From Theropithecus gelada (lineage: Eukaryota; Chordata; Mammalia; Primates; Cercopithecidae), in assembly GCF_003255815.1 (NCBI RefSeq), contig NC_037686.1, positions 59,902,370 through 59,966,369 of the forward strand: a DNA stretch of 64,000 nucleotides, written 5' to 3'. The position numbers and the translations under genes were made by a program. The notes below the pieces were generated by a model that saw only the letters and a list, made by a program, of their open reading frames with translations, did not search any database and had not been told where the DNA came from. Shown here piece by piece: positions 26,280 to 38,767 of this stretch. Within the stretch, counting starts at the first letter, position 1. Each line of letters begins with the position of its first letter.

Positions 26280-26462
26280 TAGTCTGTGCCACTCACCAGC
26301 TGCACACACCTAGGGGAGTCACTCAGCATTGTTGTGGTTTGTTTAATGATCCACAAAATGGATAAAATAGCAGTACTCAATTGACAAGGTTGCTCCAAGG
26401 ACAAAATATTAGTAAACATATGCAAAGATCTCAGAAGAGTTCTTACCACTCAGCATGTGCCA
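26280..26462 (+). repeat. MIR SINE, sense
   Basis: 'gtgccactcaccagctgcac', 'gggagtcactcagcattgtt', 'gatccacaaaatggataaaa', 'gacaaggttgctccaaggac' and 'catatgcaaagatctcagaa' follow the sense MIR core and 3' part in order. Confidence 0.78.
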
Positions 26463-26467
26463 AAGAA

Positions 26468-26513
26468 ACCATCATCACCATCATCACCATCATCAACATC
26501 ATCATCATCATTA
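26468..26513. repeat. (CAT)n microsatellite
   Basis: About 15 CAT/CAC units directly after the MIR. It probably grew from the MIR's 3' end. Confidence 0.95.
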
Positions 26514-29500
26514 GTGCCTACATGATTCCAATCAGTTAAGATTTTTTCATTGTAAGAAGATAGCATCTTTCTGAGTCTAGATCACTGCTCAGTTATTTGC
26601 TTTCTGAGTTTTAATTAATATATAAAAGACCTAAGTAACTTAAGAGTCACAGCTTTATTTTTCTTTTACTGCTTTTCAAACAATGAGGATCATAAAGTAA
26701 ATATTTCCAATTACAGCGGCTCTTGCCCAGAAGATATCAAAACTGACATCATATTTCTTCACAACAGGTCTAATAAACTGAAACTGATAAGGACCACAGA
26801 CTTTCAGTGACCTCGGGATGTCAGACTCTTGCTGTGCTTAATGAGGGCACTTTCCTATCCAGTGAGCAACAGGACTTGTTTAAACCAACTGTGTACACAC
26901 TGGACTCATTCTGTCTTATCCCAAGTGCTATTATTCAATGCTTAATTAGCCTAGCCATCATGAATTTCTCCTTTTTAGCACTTAAAAACTCCTAAATTTC
27001 CCCTGTAGTAATTACTCAATTAATTCATTATCTTTCTTGTTTTCTTAAAGCTTTCATTTTAAAAAAGTTTTACTCTTTGAAGACAAATTTTAAAAGTTGT
27101 CTATAGACCATTACTTTTTTTTTCTTTTTGATGGAGTGTTAAGCATGGTAAAGAAATTGCCTACCTTAGGGAATGGAATTTATAAGCAGTAAAGTATCAG
27201 GAATGATGCGGGCAACAACAAGGGGAAGTTTTAAATGGACTGAAATTTAGCAACCTGTGCCTCAGAGTATATTCTTAGTGGCTGGCTTTCCTTCTTTCTT
27301 TTTTCTTCCTTGCTTTCTTTCTTTTTTCTTTCTTTCGTTCTTTCTTTCTTTCTTTCATTCTTTCTTTCTTTCTTTCTTAATAGCAACATAAAGTAAAAAG
27401 TGTGCTATAATCAGTTGAATCTAAATCAGGGACAGGAACGAGGATTGCTAATGTAAAAATACATTTTGTGAAAATACTTCATAGGTAGAATATTCGCTGT
27501 TTTTAATAATTTGCCTAGTGTTAAAATTATTACCAATTAAATATTCAAACAATATTTACACAAACGAATAAACAAAAAATATGCCAATATGACAAATAAG
27601 ATATTTCAAATTGTTTAAACCTAATGGCAGTGAAGCTCTTCATAAGTCCTGGTCTTCAGTTGTCATAAATATTAGATTATCTTAAATGTTTTAAATCTTT
27701 TAAATTTAGACACAAACACAATGATCATAACTAGCCTCCTGCCAAACCTAGCATTAATAACAAGGTCTATTAAACACACTCATTCTGAATGTCACCAATA
27801 TGTTATTACCATGCTTTTCCCTTTTACTTTAATTGTTTAGCTTTGTTTATGTTCAGTTTCAATTTCAATCTCTACAATTTTGTAGATATCAGCATCCATT
27901 CAATTTATTTTGTTTGATCAGAAGTCTTATGGATTCTTTATGTCCTGAATTGAAATGACTCTGTTCTTTTAGATAATTTATGATCTGTCTAGATTTAGGG
28001 AAAATCACAAGCCTATGCTTTTAGGACAACTCAGTAATAAGCTATTTTTCTAAATCTCAATATCTAGTTAAAAGAATTATCCTTTTTAAACAGGTGTGAA
28101 TTATCTAACTGCCTAAATATATAATTGCACTGGTTAATCTTATTTTCTTTCTTTATATTGAATGTTATATGTCTTTATTTTTAGTCTATTTAACGTGTAT
28201 TAGCAGAATTATTACCCTGTATGAGGCAGATGGATAATGTGTCTTTAAAAACTTTTCTTATCCCACTGAAAGGATAACACTGACATGCTGATTACCGCTT
28301 CCTCTGCAAGCTGTCCCTTGAATGAGGAAATACTTTTCTCTAGTAGGGGACAGAAGTGTAAAGGAAAAATGAGGTGACGTTAATCTCTCCCGAAGTCACT
28401 GTGAGGGCTAAATAGGAACAGCACAGTCTTCTGTCACTGAAATTTTCCTTATGTTATCAGGGTATCCTAATTGAAGTGAAGATCTCATATCCATGGGTAC
28501 CATGACTTGGATGACCTAACAAAAACTCTTGTTTCCTAAGCATTCAATCCAGAGCAAATCTCTGCTTCCTTGACCCCTCCCCGCAAATCACCTAACATAG
28601 GCCCAAGTAAGCTTCTCTAGTACCATCTCAGGCAATCTCTTTTGCTGCAGCAAGAAATAAACCCAATTTCATTCAGTTTTTTTGTTCAGACATTTTTATC
28701 TATGATGGTCTTTGATGGCCATTGACAGAATTCAATAGCTACTTCCAAATGTTAGCTTAGCTGAGTTGATCTCAGTCCTGTAAATCGCTTAAGTGTCAGA
28801 GAATCACCTGTATGTGAAGAATTTAACAAGATCAGTCCCGGATTACAATCAGTATTTCAATTTTCAGAGTTCTTTTGGATTCCTTCAGACTACTCTAGAC
28901 TCACTTCAAGCAACTGTATCTCAAAGAAGGAACTGTTTTATATATTTTATTACTAAAACATACTATTTAACCCTCAAAACATTCTATCTAAATGTCTTTA
29001 GTAACTTATCCAATTAGCCTGAAGTCAATTTTTTTTTCAGGGAAAAAAAACGTGCAGTAAGGTTTTGAAGACATGTTTATAGTTATAAATTGTAACAGCG
29101 TTTACTTTAGACCATCCTCAAGGTTAGAGAAACGTGAACAGAACTGTCAGAAGAGTCCTACATGTGTATTTATTTGAAAGTCAGTCCTATGCATTGTAAT
29201 GTTCTTGTTCAGTCAATTGCTACCTTACTCTTTTTTTTTTTAATTTAAGATACACATAAATTCTACAAGATGAGCCTTTTCACTCTTGTAAGGTAAAATA
29301 ACTGAGGTAGAGACATTAAGATACCAGCCAACACCCAACATCTTGCAACTAGGGGAACTGGGTTGCAAAATAAGATAACTATTTCCAAACATTGTACTTC
29401 ATTTTCTAACCATTTCTAAGTAAAGGATTCATAAGGACATTGCTAAGAAAAATAACCCTGACTTTTCAAAAAAGTTTATATGCAATAATATGAGGACAAG

Positions 29501-31804
29501 TTATTACCATGAAATGAAGAACACACTTTGAAAATGGTGTAATGTTGGGTAATTTTTAGCTATTTTTTTCTATCTTGTTATGGATTATGCACAAATAATA
29601 ATTAAAATAATGAGAATATATTAATACTTTAAATATCATAATTCATTAAAATACTAAAAGATATACACTGTATATTCTTCAGTTATCAAGTATTAAATTT
29701 AATATACCCCATCATTTCAGATCAAGGATGATGACAAATCATTGCATAGTTGAACATAGATGCAGATGATTGTGGAACAATAGAGAATATAAGCCAGGTA
29801 TCATGCAAGAAACGTAAAGAGTAGAAGGAAATCCTAGACCTAGTTCGTTAATTTGGAAAATTAAAAAGGCATATGATAAAAAGAAATATATTAAATCATC
29901 TGTATATTACCAGAGCTATGATTATACAAAAAGAAAAGGAAAAAAAATCTATTTATAAAAGCAGAAGCAGTACAGATAAATAAAAATATATTTGTGTATT
30001 TATTTCTATTCTATAAACTGGATAATGTACATAACTCTATCATGTATATTAGGGTAATTAAGCTCATGAAATCATTTAAATGAAAGTGGATTTTCAAATA
30101 TTAGACTAGAAAATAATTAAAAATGTGTACTTAGCCCTATAAGTTTTGAGTTCTAGTTGATGAAACAGAAATACTTTTAAAATTTATGAAGTATCCACAT
30201 TAATATGAAATAACATTTATTTTATCTTACTGGAATTCTAAACTTCTAAGAGTCTTAAGCATGATTTTTCTTTCTAATGCAATGAGCTCTTTTAATTACA
30301 ATCATAGTATACATAAGAATACTAACATATATGGCATTTCCCCAGGTTACTCTGCTTATAACTTTAAAATTTAGCTGCTGCCAAAAAAAAACCACCTTCA
30401 GTTCAATTTAAATTTCTCTTGTGACAGCTTTTATGTGCTCACCACTGCTTTCTTATGGCAATCATAATTCTCAATGTGAAGCAATGCACTGTTCTGCTTT
30501 CCTCAAACAAAAGGGAAACTCATCATGTGTTTTATTTTAAGAAGGGCATCATACTTCTCAGGCATTTATTGTCTGTATGTCCTCAAGTTTTGTGACATAA
30601 AAAGCTATACACACAAACACATCCATATATGTATAGAAATACAATTAGAAACATACCAATTTTTTTCTAGCCAGTAGAAATACCTTTGGACATCTTGAAC
30701 TTAAAAAAAAAAAAAAAAACTACATTGCAAACTCCCCATTTCCTCTGGGGTTCTTAGCTCATTTTCTCTGATAAAACCATGGGCATGGACAATTAAGAAA
30801 TTAAGATGTGACCAATTGTACAATAACATCCTGAAAATTGTACAGTAATCCATCTGACCCTTAGAAACTTGTGTGCAAGTGTGTTTATCTTTGTAGATAG
30901 ATCTTGATTAAATTACCTGGCTCAAAGCTTAACATATACTAAATTGCCACTTATGCATTATTGTCACATGTTCTTCAGAAATGGCTTTACAAATTTATAT
31001 CATTAAAAGCCTAGATTTACAGTGCCTTCTTCACACATCCATGTCTAATATGGATCATGTTGAATATCTTTGGATATATTAATTTTGCAATTTAATTTCA
31101 GAAAAAAGTGGTATAACAATATTGTTAGGATTTCTATTTTTCTAATTGCAAAATATTTTTAATTTTCATGAATGTGTTGGTAATTTGCATACTATTCCTA
31201 TAGAATTGTATACAGTTTATTTTGTAATTTAGTATTGCTTTGTAAAAATATTTACATTATATATCATTTTGTTACATATATTGTGAGTATGTTTTCCTAA
31301 TCCATCATGCATCACATACTTTGTTTTCCATATAAATTGTCATATATGTTTACTAACTAAATCATTATTAATCATACCTGTCAACATTTTTCAATGCTTT
31401 CTTGTGTTTTGTCATGTTTAGGAACATTCTCCGCACAATTCACAATGCTGTCTGACAGATGTTAGTATACCTGTCAGTGTTCTCGGTTGTAGATGACTGA
31501 AATCCATTCTAATTGACCTAAACCGGATAATAGATTATATTGTATAAATCATATAACTAATGGAAGGTTGAAGAAACAGGCTCAGAACAGGGCAGCCCCA
31601 TGGAAACCACGTTCCAGAATGGCAGTAAAATCCCCCCACAGGAACAGTCGGCTGAGATAGTGCTGTTGCCACAGCGGCACTTCTTCCACTAGGGCCTAGG
31701 ATATTTGATGGTTAATTTCTGTACCTCTGTGATGAATACATACTTGTTTGTTTCTCACTGTTTTTACTTCTTGCTTCTGTTTCAAATTTCTCCCTGAAGC
31801 CATC
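26514..31804. other. Long unassigned AT-rich stretch
   Basis: Over 5 kb without a recognisable Alu, L1 or LTR, unlike the rest of the window. It holds one CTTT microsatellite, short A and T runs, and no open frame worth calling. The block at about 28270-28680 is less AT-rich and ends 'gcagcaagaaataaaccc', which recalls an LTR polyadenylation region, but I could not assign it. Confidence 0.5.
27283..27378. repeat. (CTTT)n microsatellite
   Basis: Imperfect CTTT/CCTT units, almost pure pyrimidine over about 95 bp. Confidence 0.93.
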
Positions 31805-32003
31805 TGTTTTAGTTTCCTTGGGCTACCCATAACAGATTAACATAAAACAAATGTCTAAAAGAACAGAAATTTATTCTCCCACAGTTGTAGAAGCCAGAAG
31901 CTCAAACTCGGGTGTCCGCAGGATTGCATTTTACCTCCAGGATTCTAGAGGACAATTCTTTCTTATCTCTTCCAGTTCCTGGTAACTCCAGATGTTTCTT
32001 GGA
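31805..32003 (-). mobile_element. MLT1-type LTR fragment, antisense
   Basis: Starts 'tgttttagtttccttgggct' then 'aacagaaatttattctccca', 'cagttgtagaagccagaagc' and 'cttatctcttccagttcctg', the antisense 3' half of a MaLR MLT1 LTR. It stops abruptly near 32003, where another element begins. Confidence 0.75.
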
Positions 32004-32009
32004 GATACA

Positions 32010-32192
32010 GCTGGCTATTTAAAGTTAATTTTAATGTTTAATTAAACATTAAAATAATTAAAAAGTCAGTCCTTCCATTGCATTAGCCGTATTTGAAATA
32101 CTCAAAGGCATATGTGGCTACAGGCTACTATACTGGACTGTGCAAGGGTAGAACACATGTTACCACAAAATGGTCTCTTGCACAGTATTGTT
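32010..32192. mobile_element. DNA-transposon-like MER fragment with perfect palindrome
   Basis: 'cattagccgtatttgaaata' + 'ctcaaaggcatatgtggcta' + 'caggctactatactggactg' matches a common non-autonomous mammalian element (remembered: 'cactagccacatttcaagtg', 'ctcaatagccacatgtggct', 'agtggctaccatattggaca'). Its AT-rich part here holds a perfect 28-bp palindrome at 32028-32055. Family name not assigned. Confidence 0.55.
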
Positions 32193-32434
32193 CTAGAATA
32201 TTCCCTGGACAAAAAAGGTTTTACCTGATGAGCATTAAACAACAAAGAGCCTTACAATCACCTATGACTTGTATAGTAAAGCCAACGCTTATTTGTTGTC
32301 ATCATCAGAAAAGTTGATTCCATATTTGAATATGGTTTCACTGCTTGTCATGCCTTGGCCAATACCACGAATCATGAATGAACTGATGGCCTCCTCCACT
32401 CTCATGGCTATTCACCCCAAACAAAAGAACTTAT

Positions 32435-32505
32435 TTCATTCATGTTGCCTCATATAGCAAAATCCCCTTCTACTTTAAGGCTGAATAATATTTCATGGTC
32501 ATATA
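32435..32505 (-). mobile_element. Short L1 fragment, antisense
   Basis: 'catgttgcctcatatagcaa' followed by 'ttaaggctgaataatatttc' resembles the antisense ORF2 3' end. Short and diverged. Confidence 0.45.
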
Positions 32506-32611
32506 CATATATGCACACACAGAGTCATGGATTGCTTAACAGGGAAATGTACCTTAAAGCAATTTTATCATTGTTCGAACATCGTGGAGTGTCCTTATCC
32601 AAACCTAAATG

Positions 32612-33242
32612 GTATTGAATGGATAGTGTTATATATACAGCCATGCACTGGGTAGTTTGGGTACATAGTGCATGGCTGTACATATAACACTATCCATTCA
32701 TCTTTCAGCAGGACTTTTTTTCTGGTCACAACCCTGCTGACCAAAACAGGATCTGGTCCAGAGAGCACGAAGTGAAAAAACTGATAGGAACTGGCAGATG
32801 TCAACAAAAGCAGTCTCTAACTACTCATTGCAATTTAATTGTCGTGGTACTGGTGGGAGTGTCTTATGCTAATGAGCAATGTGAGCAGCCTGGCAACACA
32901 ACCCAGAAGTTACCACCTCTTTCCATGGCAGCAACCTAAAAGTTACTGCCCCTTCCTTAGAAAGTTCTAAACAACCTGCCCCTCAGTTTGCATTGGCTCA
33001 CCCCTCAATTTGCATGCAATTGAATGTGGGTCTACTTGAGTATAAGCACAGTTGCCAAGAGACCAAATGTTGCTGGCTCTGATTGCACTGCCTATGATTT
33101 AGCCCTGCTCTGCAAGGAGCAGTACCATTCAATAAATGATTGCTAACACTGGTAGCTCATCCTTGAATTCTTTCCTGAGTTAAGCAAAAAATCCTCCTTG
33201 GCTAAGCCCCAATTTGGGGCCTTGCCTGTCCTACAACAGTAT
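32612..33242 (+). mobile_element. Solo LTR (ERV1-like) with 4-bp GTAT target duplication and hairpin at its 5' edge
   Basis: GTAT flanks the insert at 32612-32615 and 33239-33242, and the insert 32616-33238 starts TG and ends CA, as for a class I LTR. It has an AATAAA signal at 33131-33136 followed by a likely R/U5 region, octamer-like ATTTGCAT near 33008, and CCCC AATTT GGGG near the 3' end. The first 85 bp form a near-perfect hairpin (32616-32700) that resembles DNA outside the insert, so the 5' edge may be rearranged. Family not assigned. Confidence 0.6.
32616..32700. repeat. Near-perfect 34-bp inverted repeat, 17-nt loop
   Basis: Arm 32616-32649 pairs with arm 32667-32700 at 33 of 34 positions. 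The loop is GGGTAGTTTGGGTACAT. A third copy of the right arm lies at 33463-33496 (29 of 34 identical, all differences transitions), covering the right end of the split DNA transposon and its flank. Confidence 0.93.
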
Positions 33243-33564
33243 AACGTACTCCACACTTAGATAATATGACATAGACTGTATCTCCTAGGCTACAAATCTG
33301 TATAGCTTATTATTATACTGAATACTGTAGGTAATTTTAACACAATGGCATCTGTGCATCTAAACATACCAAAACAAAGAAAAATTACACTAAAAACACA
33401 GTATTGTAATTTTATTGGACCACATTTATATATGTGGTTTTTTGTTGACTGATGCAATACACAGTGCATGACTATGTATGTAACACTATCCATTCACCAT
33501 TCAATGATCAATTAGGTTGTTTCTATACTTTATTGCGATTAACACTACAAGGAAATACATATGG

Positions 33565-34000
33565 TTAAACCTAGAGGGCATTTTGCTAAGTAAGAGAAGC
33601 CATACACAAAAGGACGAATACTGCATAACCCCATCTATGTGGAACTCATGGAAACAGAGAGTAGAAAGGTGATTACCAGAGGTCAGGGAACATGGGGAAT
33701 GGGGAGGTCCTGGTGAAAAAGAATAAATTTGCAATTATAAGATGAATACTTTATGGCGATTTAATATACAGCACAGTGACTATAGTTAGTGTATTCTTGA
33801 AATTTGTTAAGAGAGTAGATCTTAAGTGTTTTCACAACACACACACTCACAAAGGTAATATGTGAGGTGATGGTTATGTTAATTAACTTGATTGCCGGAA
33901 ACATTTCACACCATATAGACATCAAAACATTACACTGTATAACTTGAATACATTCAATTATTATTTGTCAATTATACTTTAACAAAGCAAAAAACAAATT
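33565..34000 (+). mobile_element. L1M 3' end, sense
   Basis: 'gagggcattttgctaagtaa', 'acgaatactgcataacccca', 'gaaaggtgattaccagaggt', 'gagagtagatcttaagtgtt' and 'aattatactttaacaaagca' follow the sense 3' end of an old L1M in order. Confidence 0.82.
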
Positions 34001-35099
34001 CATTCAGAACGAAATTATAAGGCAATAGTCTCGCATGGAAGTCTCTCCTGTTAATATGCCTACAACAACATAGAATCACTTGGTCTTTTAGAAGGAGAAA
34101 CAGACTATTAAAATCTCAATTAGACTTCTAAGTGTTTGCTACTTACAGGCTGGTGTACATGTTCTGATTCACAGCTAATCTGTTTGTTATTTTTCCCAGA
34201 GTCAATGAACATGGTTTCTGCAGCCAAGGAGAGGAGCTGCATTTCAGATAAATACAGCCAAATACTTTTTTACAAAGATATGTTTCCCAAGCCTATAGTT
34301 CTACACTACTAACCTAGTGATTGCAGTAAGTAAAAAAATTATCTGGAAAACAATGTAGTTAAGTCTAAATTGAAGCTGGAACACTCCCCAGACAAATAAG
34401 TTTCCTTTGGACATCATACAAATGATTGCTTTTTTTTCCATTTTATTAATTAGTTTCGTTTTCCATTTCCAAGGATATAAGAATAGTTTTGTATTTCATA
34501 GTAATTTACTCTTTACCACTTAAGCATATTCAAGGATGTTTCAGATGTGACTCAATTACACTTAACATATTCCTGTTGTTTTCTGTGTCAATTTTCCTTT
34601 CAGGTGAGGGTTTAGATATAGTAGATAATTTTCCTAAATTTATTCTTTATTATTCTCTAATCATATTTTTAAATTTACTAATTGAATTTAAGCATAAATG
34701 ACTAGATTAACAACATTTGCTAATTTAAATTTATATCTCACCCCATGCAAGAATTTTATTTCTACCCACGATGCTTTATTAAATGCAAGATTCTGATGAT
34801 TAAGCCTGTATTCTAGTAATGTAGGGAAGAGACCGGATTTGTTGACGGATGGTTTCCCTTCAACATATTTCAGTGACTTTTCTTTCCTATAGTAATTCTT
34901 CAATTTCCTAAGGAAACTGTATTACCTGTGGAAAAACTCTTGTTTCTCCAAATCTACTGTTTATATGGAAGTCTTACTTCTAAGAGTTCTACCTTGTAGA
35001 GCTATATTTATGGCCTTAACTTGAGGCAAACTGCAGAAACCATTTGTTGTGGGTTAGGTAACATGTGGAGAAATTATTTTGTTGGGTTTTTCATCCTTT
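34001..35099. other. Unassigned DNA
   Basis: No gene or repeat family recognised. Confidence 0.5.
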
Positions 35100-36508
35100 G
35101 CATTTTAGTTTACACATATTAATTGTACATATTTATAGTGTACAGAGTGATATTTTGATAAATGTATATGAAGTGTAATGATCAAATCAGAGTAATTAGG
35201 ATAAACATCACCTCAAACATGTATCATTTCTTCATGTTTGAAATATTCCAAATCTTCTCTTCTAGTTTTTTTAATATACACTATAAATTATTATTAACTG
35301 TACTCACCCTATAGTGCTATAGAACACTAGAACTTATTCCTCCTGTCTAGCTGTGACTCTGTATCCATTAATCAGCCTTTCTCTATCTTTAATAACCTTA
35401 TCAAACTATGATTACCATAATTCTACTCTATACTTCTATAAGCTCATTTTTAACTCCCACATATGAGAAAACATGCAGTATTTATCTTTCTGTGCCTCAC
35501 TTATCTCACCTAACATAATACCTTCCAGGTTTATCTGTGAATGGTAGAATGACAGAATTTTATTTGTTATGACTGAATATTATTGTATTGTGTACATATG
35601 CCACAATTTCCTCATCTGTTCTTCTTTTAAATGATTTAGCTTGATTGCATATCTTGGCTATCATGAATAGTGCTGCAATAAACATGGAGATACAGATATG
35701 TCTTCAATAATTGATTTATTTTCTTTGGGTAAATACCTGGTAATGGGATTGCTATGTCATATGGTGGTTCTATTTTTAGTTTTTTGAGAAACTTCCATAC
35801 TATTTTCCGTAATTACTGAACTAATTTGCATTTCCACTAACAGTGTAGAAAACACAAGAGTTCCTTTTTCTCCACATCCTTGCCAGCATGTTACTTTTTC
35901 TTTCTTTTTTTTTTTTTTTTTTTTTTTTTTTGAGGCGGAGTATCAGGTCTTGCTCTGTTGCCCAGGCTGGAGTACAGTGGCGCAATCTCAGCTCACTGCA
36001 CTGCAACCTCTGCCTCTCAGGTTCAGGCAATTCTCCTGCCTCAGCCTCCCAAGTAGCTGGGACTACAGGCGTGTGCAACCATGCCCGGCTACTTTTTTGT
36101 ATTTTTAGTAGAGACGGGGTTTCACCATGTTAGGCAAAGTGCTGGGATTACAAGCATGAGGCACTGCACCCGGCTGCATTTTTTCTTTTTATAATAGCCA
36201 TTCTATTATTTGCATTTCCCTGATCATTAGTGATGTTGAGCAGTTTTATGTATATCTGTTGGCCATTTTTATATCTTATTTAAGAAACATCTGTTCAGAT
36301 ATTTTTGCCCAATTTATAAATTATATATATATAGAGAGAGAGATGTTTATATCTAGAGGTACCTATAGATATAGATTTGTAATTAAGTATCTTGTATATT
36401 TTGGATATGCAAATTCCTTACAAAATAAATAGTTTGCAAATATTTTTTTCTTTCTATAGGTTATCTCTTCACTTTGTTGATTGTTTTCTTTTTCTATGCA
36501 GAAGCTTT
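35100..36508 (-). mobile_element. L1 (L1MA/L1PB-like) 3' end, antisense, 5' truncated
   Basis: 'ttaattgtacatatttatag', 'gctatagaacactagaactt', 'gagaaaacatgcagtattta', 'gctgcaataaacatggagat', 'tttgcatttccactaacagt' and 'gttatctcttcactttgttg' run from the antisense 3' UTR into ORF2. An Alu (35904-36175) is inserted and L1 resumes after it. It ends at 'gcagaagcttttt', where a younger L1 abuts. Confidence 0.88.
35904..36175 (-). mobile_element. Alu, antisense, with internal deletion
   Basis: Poly-T (35904-35931) leads into an Alu body (35932-36175). At 36135/36136 'caccatgttaggc' jumps to 'aaagtgctgggatta', removing roughly 50 bp of the left-arm region normally found between them. It lies in the antisense L1, with L1 sequence on both sides. 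Confidence 0.93.
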
Positions 36509-36509
36509 T

Positions 36510-37569
<1,060 letters not shown>

Positions 37570-38607
37570 TGTTCTCCTTTAAGGCTCTGGCCCTCATTTT
37601 GTAGATTCTTTCACACTATTTCTTTTTGGAATATTAAATTTACTATTTTTCTGTAATGGAATGTTCCTTAGCTCAGTTTAATTATGCTGTGAATCTGACC
37701 TCCTTTGCTTTATATATTCCACAGATTCCTCACAGTCTGGGCCTGTCAATGACTCTGTTGAGTTTTTCAATATCTACATGCATTCTTTTGTTGTTGCTTT
37801 ACAATTCTTCTGTTAATTAAGATATTTCATTTTTTTTCTTCAAAGAATAGAGAAAATGTGTCCTTTGGCTCCTGCCATTAAAGTAGAATTCCAAAAACAA
37901 AATAAAACAAAAAAGGTAGTTCTATTGGATATTTTTCTCTAATGAATTCCATAAATTAATACTAGAATAAAAACTATATATTTTTTGTTTCAGTAACAGT
38001 CTCTTTCTATTTAACATCAACAAATCTACTTTAGGAAATAAATATGATGTGATTTTTTAAAAAATTTTCTGGAACCTCAGCACATTGTGAAGATTTAAAA
38101 GCTAATCTATGCTACTGAAGAAAAAAGCAATTCAAGTCTCAAATACCATCAAATCCGTAATATGCATCAGCATAAAAGTAAATTTGGATGGTTTTTAATC
38201 TTTTATTATTCTATCATGAAAGGAAATGCCTCTGAAAATAATTTCAAACAAAAATAATTTAAATGTAACCTATTGAATGTATTAATAATCCCAGAGGTGG
38301 AAAATAGTTGCCATCTTCTATAGTAAGAGCTGTGTTTCACGTTGCAAATATTTCACCTCAATTCACTCAAATTGTGTCTGCTTTAAAGTACCAACATTTT
38401 AGAGTGGAGAAGGAGCAATACTGGACAAACTGTAATGAGTTTGTTCTAAAGATACTTAATTTATCTAATAAAAGAAGAGGCTGCAATGCTAATATACCCT
38501 CAATAGATCCTCATTGGTTAATAGATGCATATAATTTACATAAAGACAAAACAATGAAAATGAAATTCCCATGAAATATACACTAAATACATTTTAGTGA
38601 GGTATAT

Positions 38608-38688
38608 TTGTAAGAAAACACGCAAACCAACTATAATACATACATAATGAAAATATAGTTATGTAATATGTAGTTTGTTTTCTTACAA
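38608..38688. repeat. Imperfect hairpin, 13-bp perfect terminal stem
   Basis: TTGTAAGAAAACA (38608-38620) pairs fully with TGTTTTCTTACAA (38676-38688). Inner parts pair weakly with bulges. It abuts a TATC microsatellite. Confidence 0.85.
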
Positions 38689-38699
38689 GCTATTCTGTC

Positions 38700-38767
38700 A
38701 TCTGTATCTATCTGTATCTATCTATCTATATCTATCTATCTATCTCTGTGTGTGTATGTGTGTGTGC
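38700..38767. repeat. (TATC)n then (TG)n compound microsatellite
   Basis: TATC units with CTGTATC interruptions, then TGTGTGTATG. Confidence 0.93.

Larger units (their letters stand above)
32519..33478. mobile_element. Non-autonomous DNA transposon split by an LTR
   Basis: Left part 32519-32615 ('gtcatggattgcttaacagg', 'aattttatcattgttcgaac', 'atccaaacctaaatggtat') and right part 33239-33478 ('ctcctaggctacaaatctgt', 'tactgaatactgtaggtaat', 'tggaccacatttatatatgt', 'cagtgcatgactatg') fit one repeat with related ends (GTCATG.. / ..GCATGAC). The family name is not certain to me. The middle is displaced by the insertion 32616-33238, and GTAT is repeated on both sides of that insertion. Confidence 0.65.

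Noticed and set aside
26468..26513. Short CAT repeats as a possible CRISPR-like array
   Set aside because: Simple trinucleotide microsatellite with no spacers, in a primate genome.
38308..38574. Open plus-strand frame of 88 codons with protein-like composition
   Set aside because: No ATG until near its end. It could be a decayed exon or pseudogene piece, but nothing supports one.
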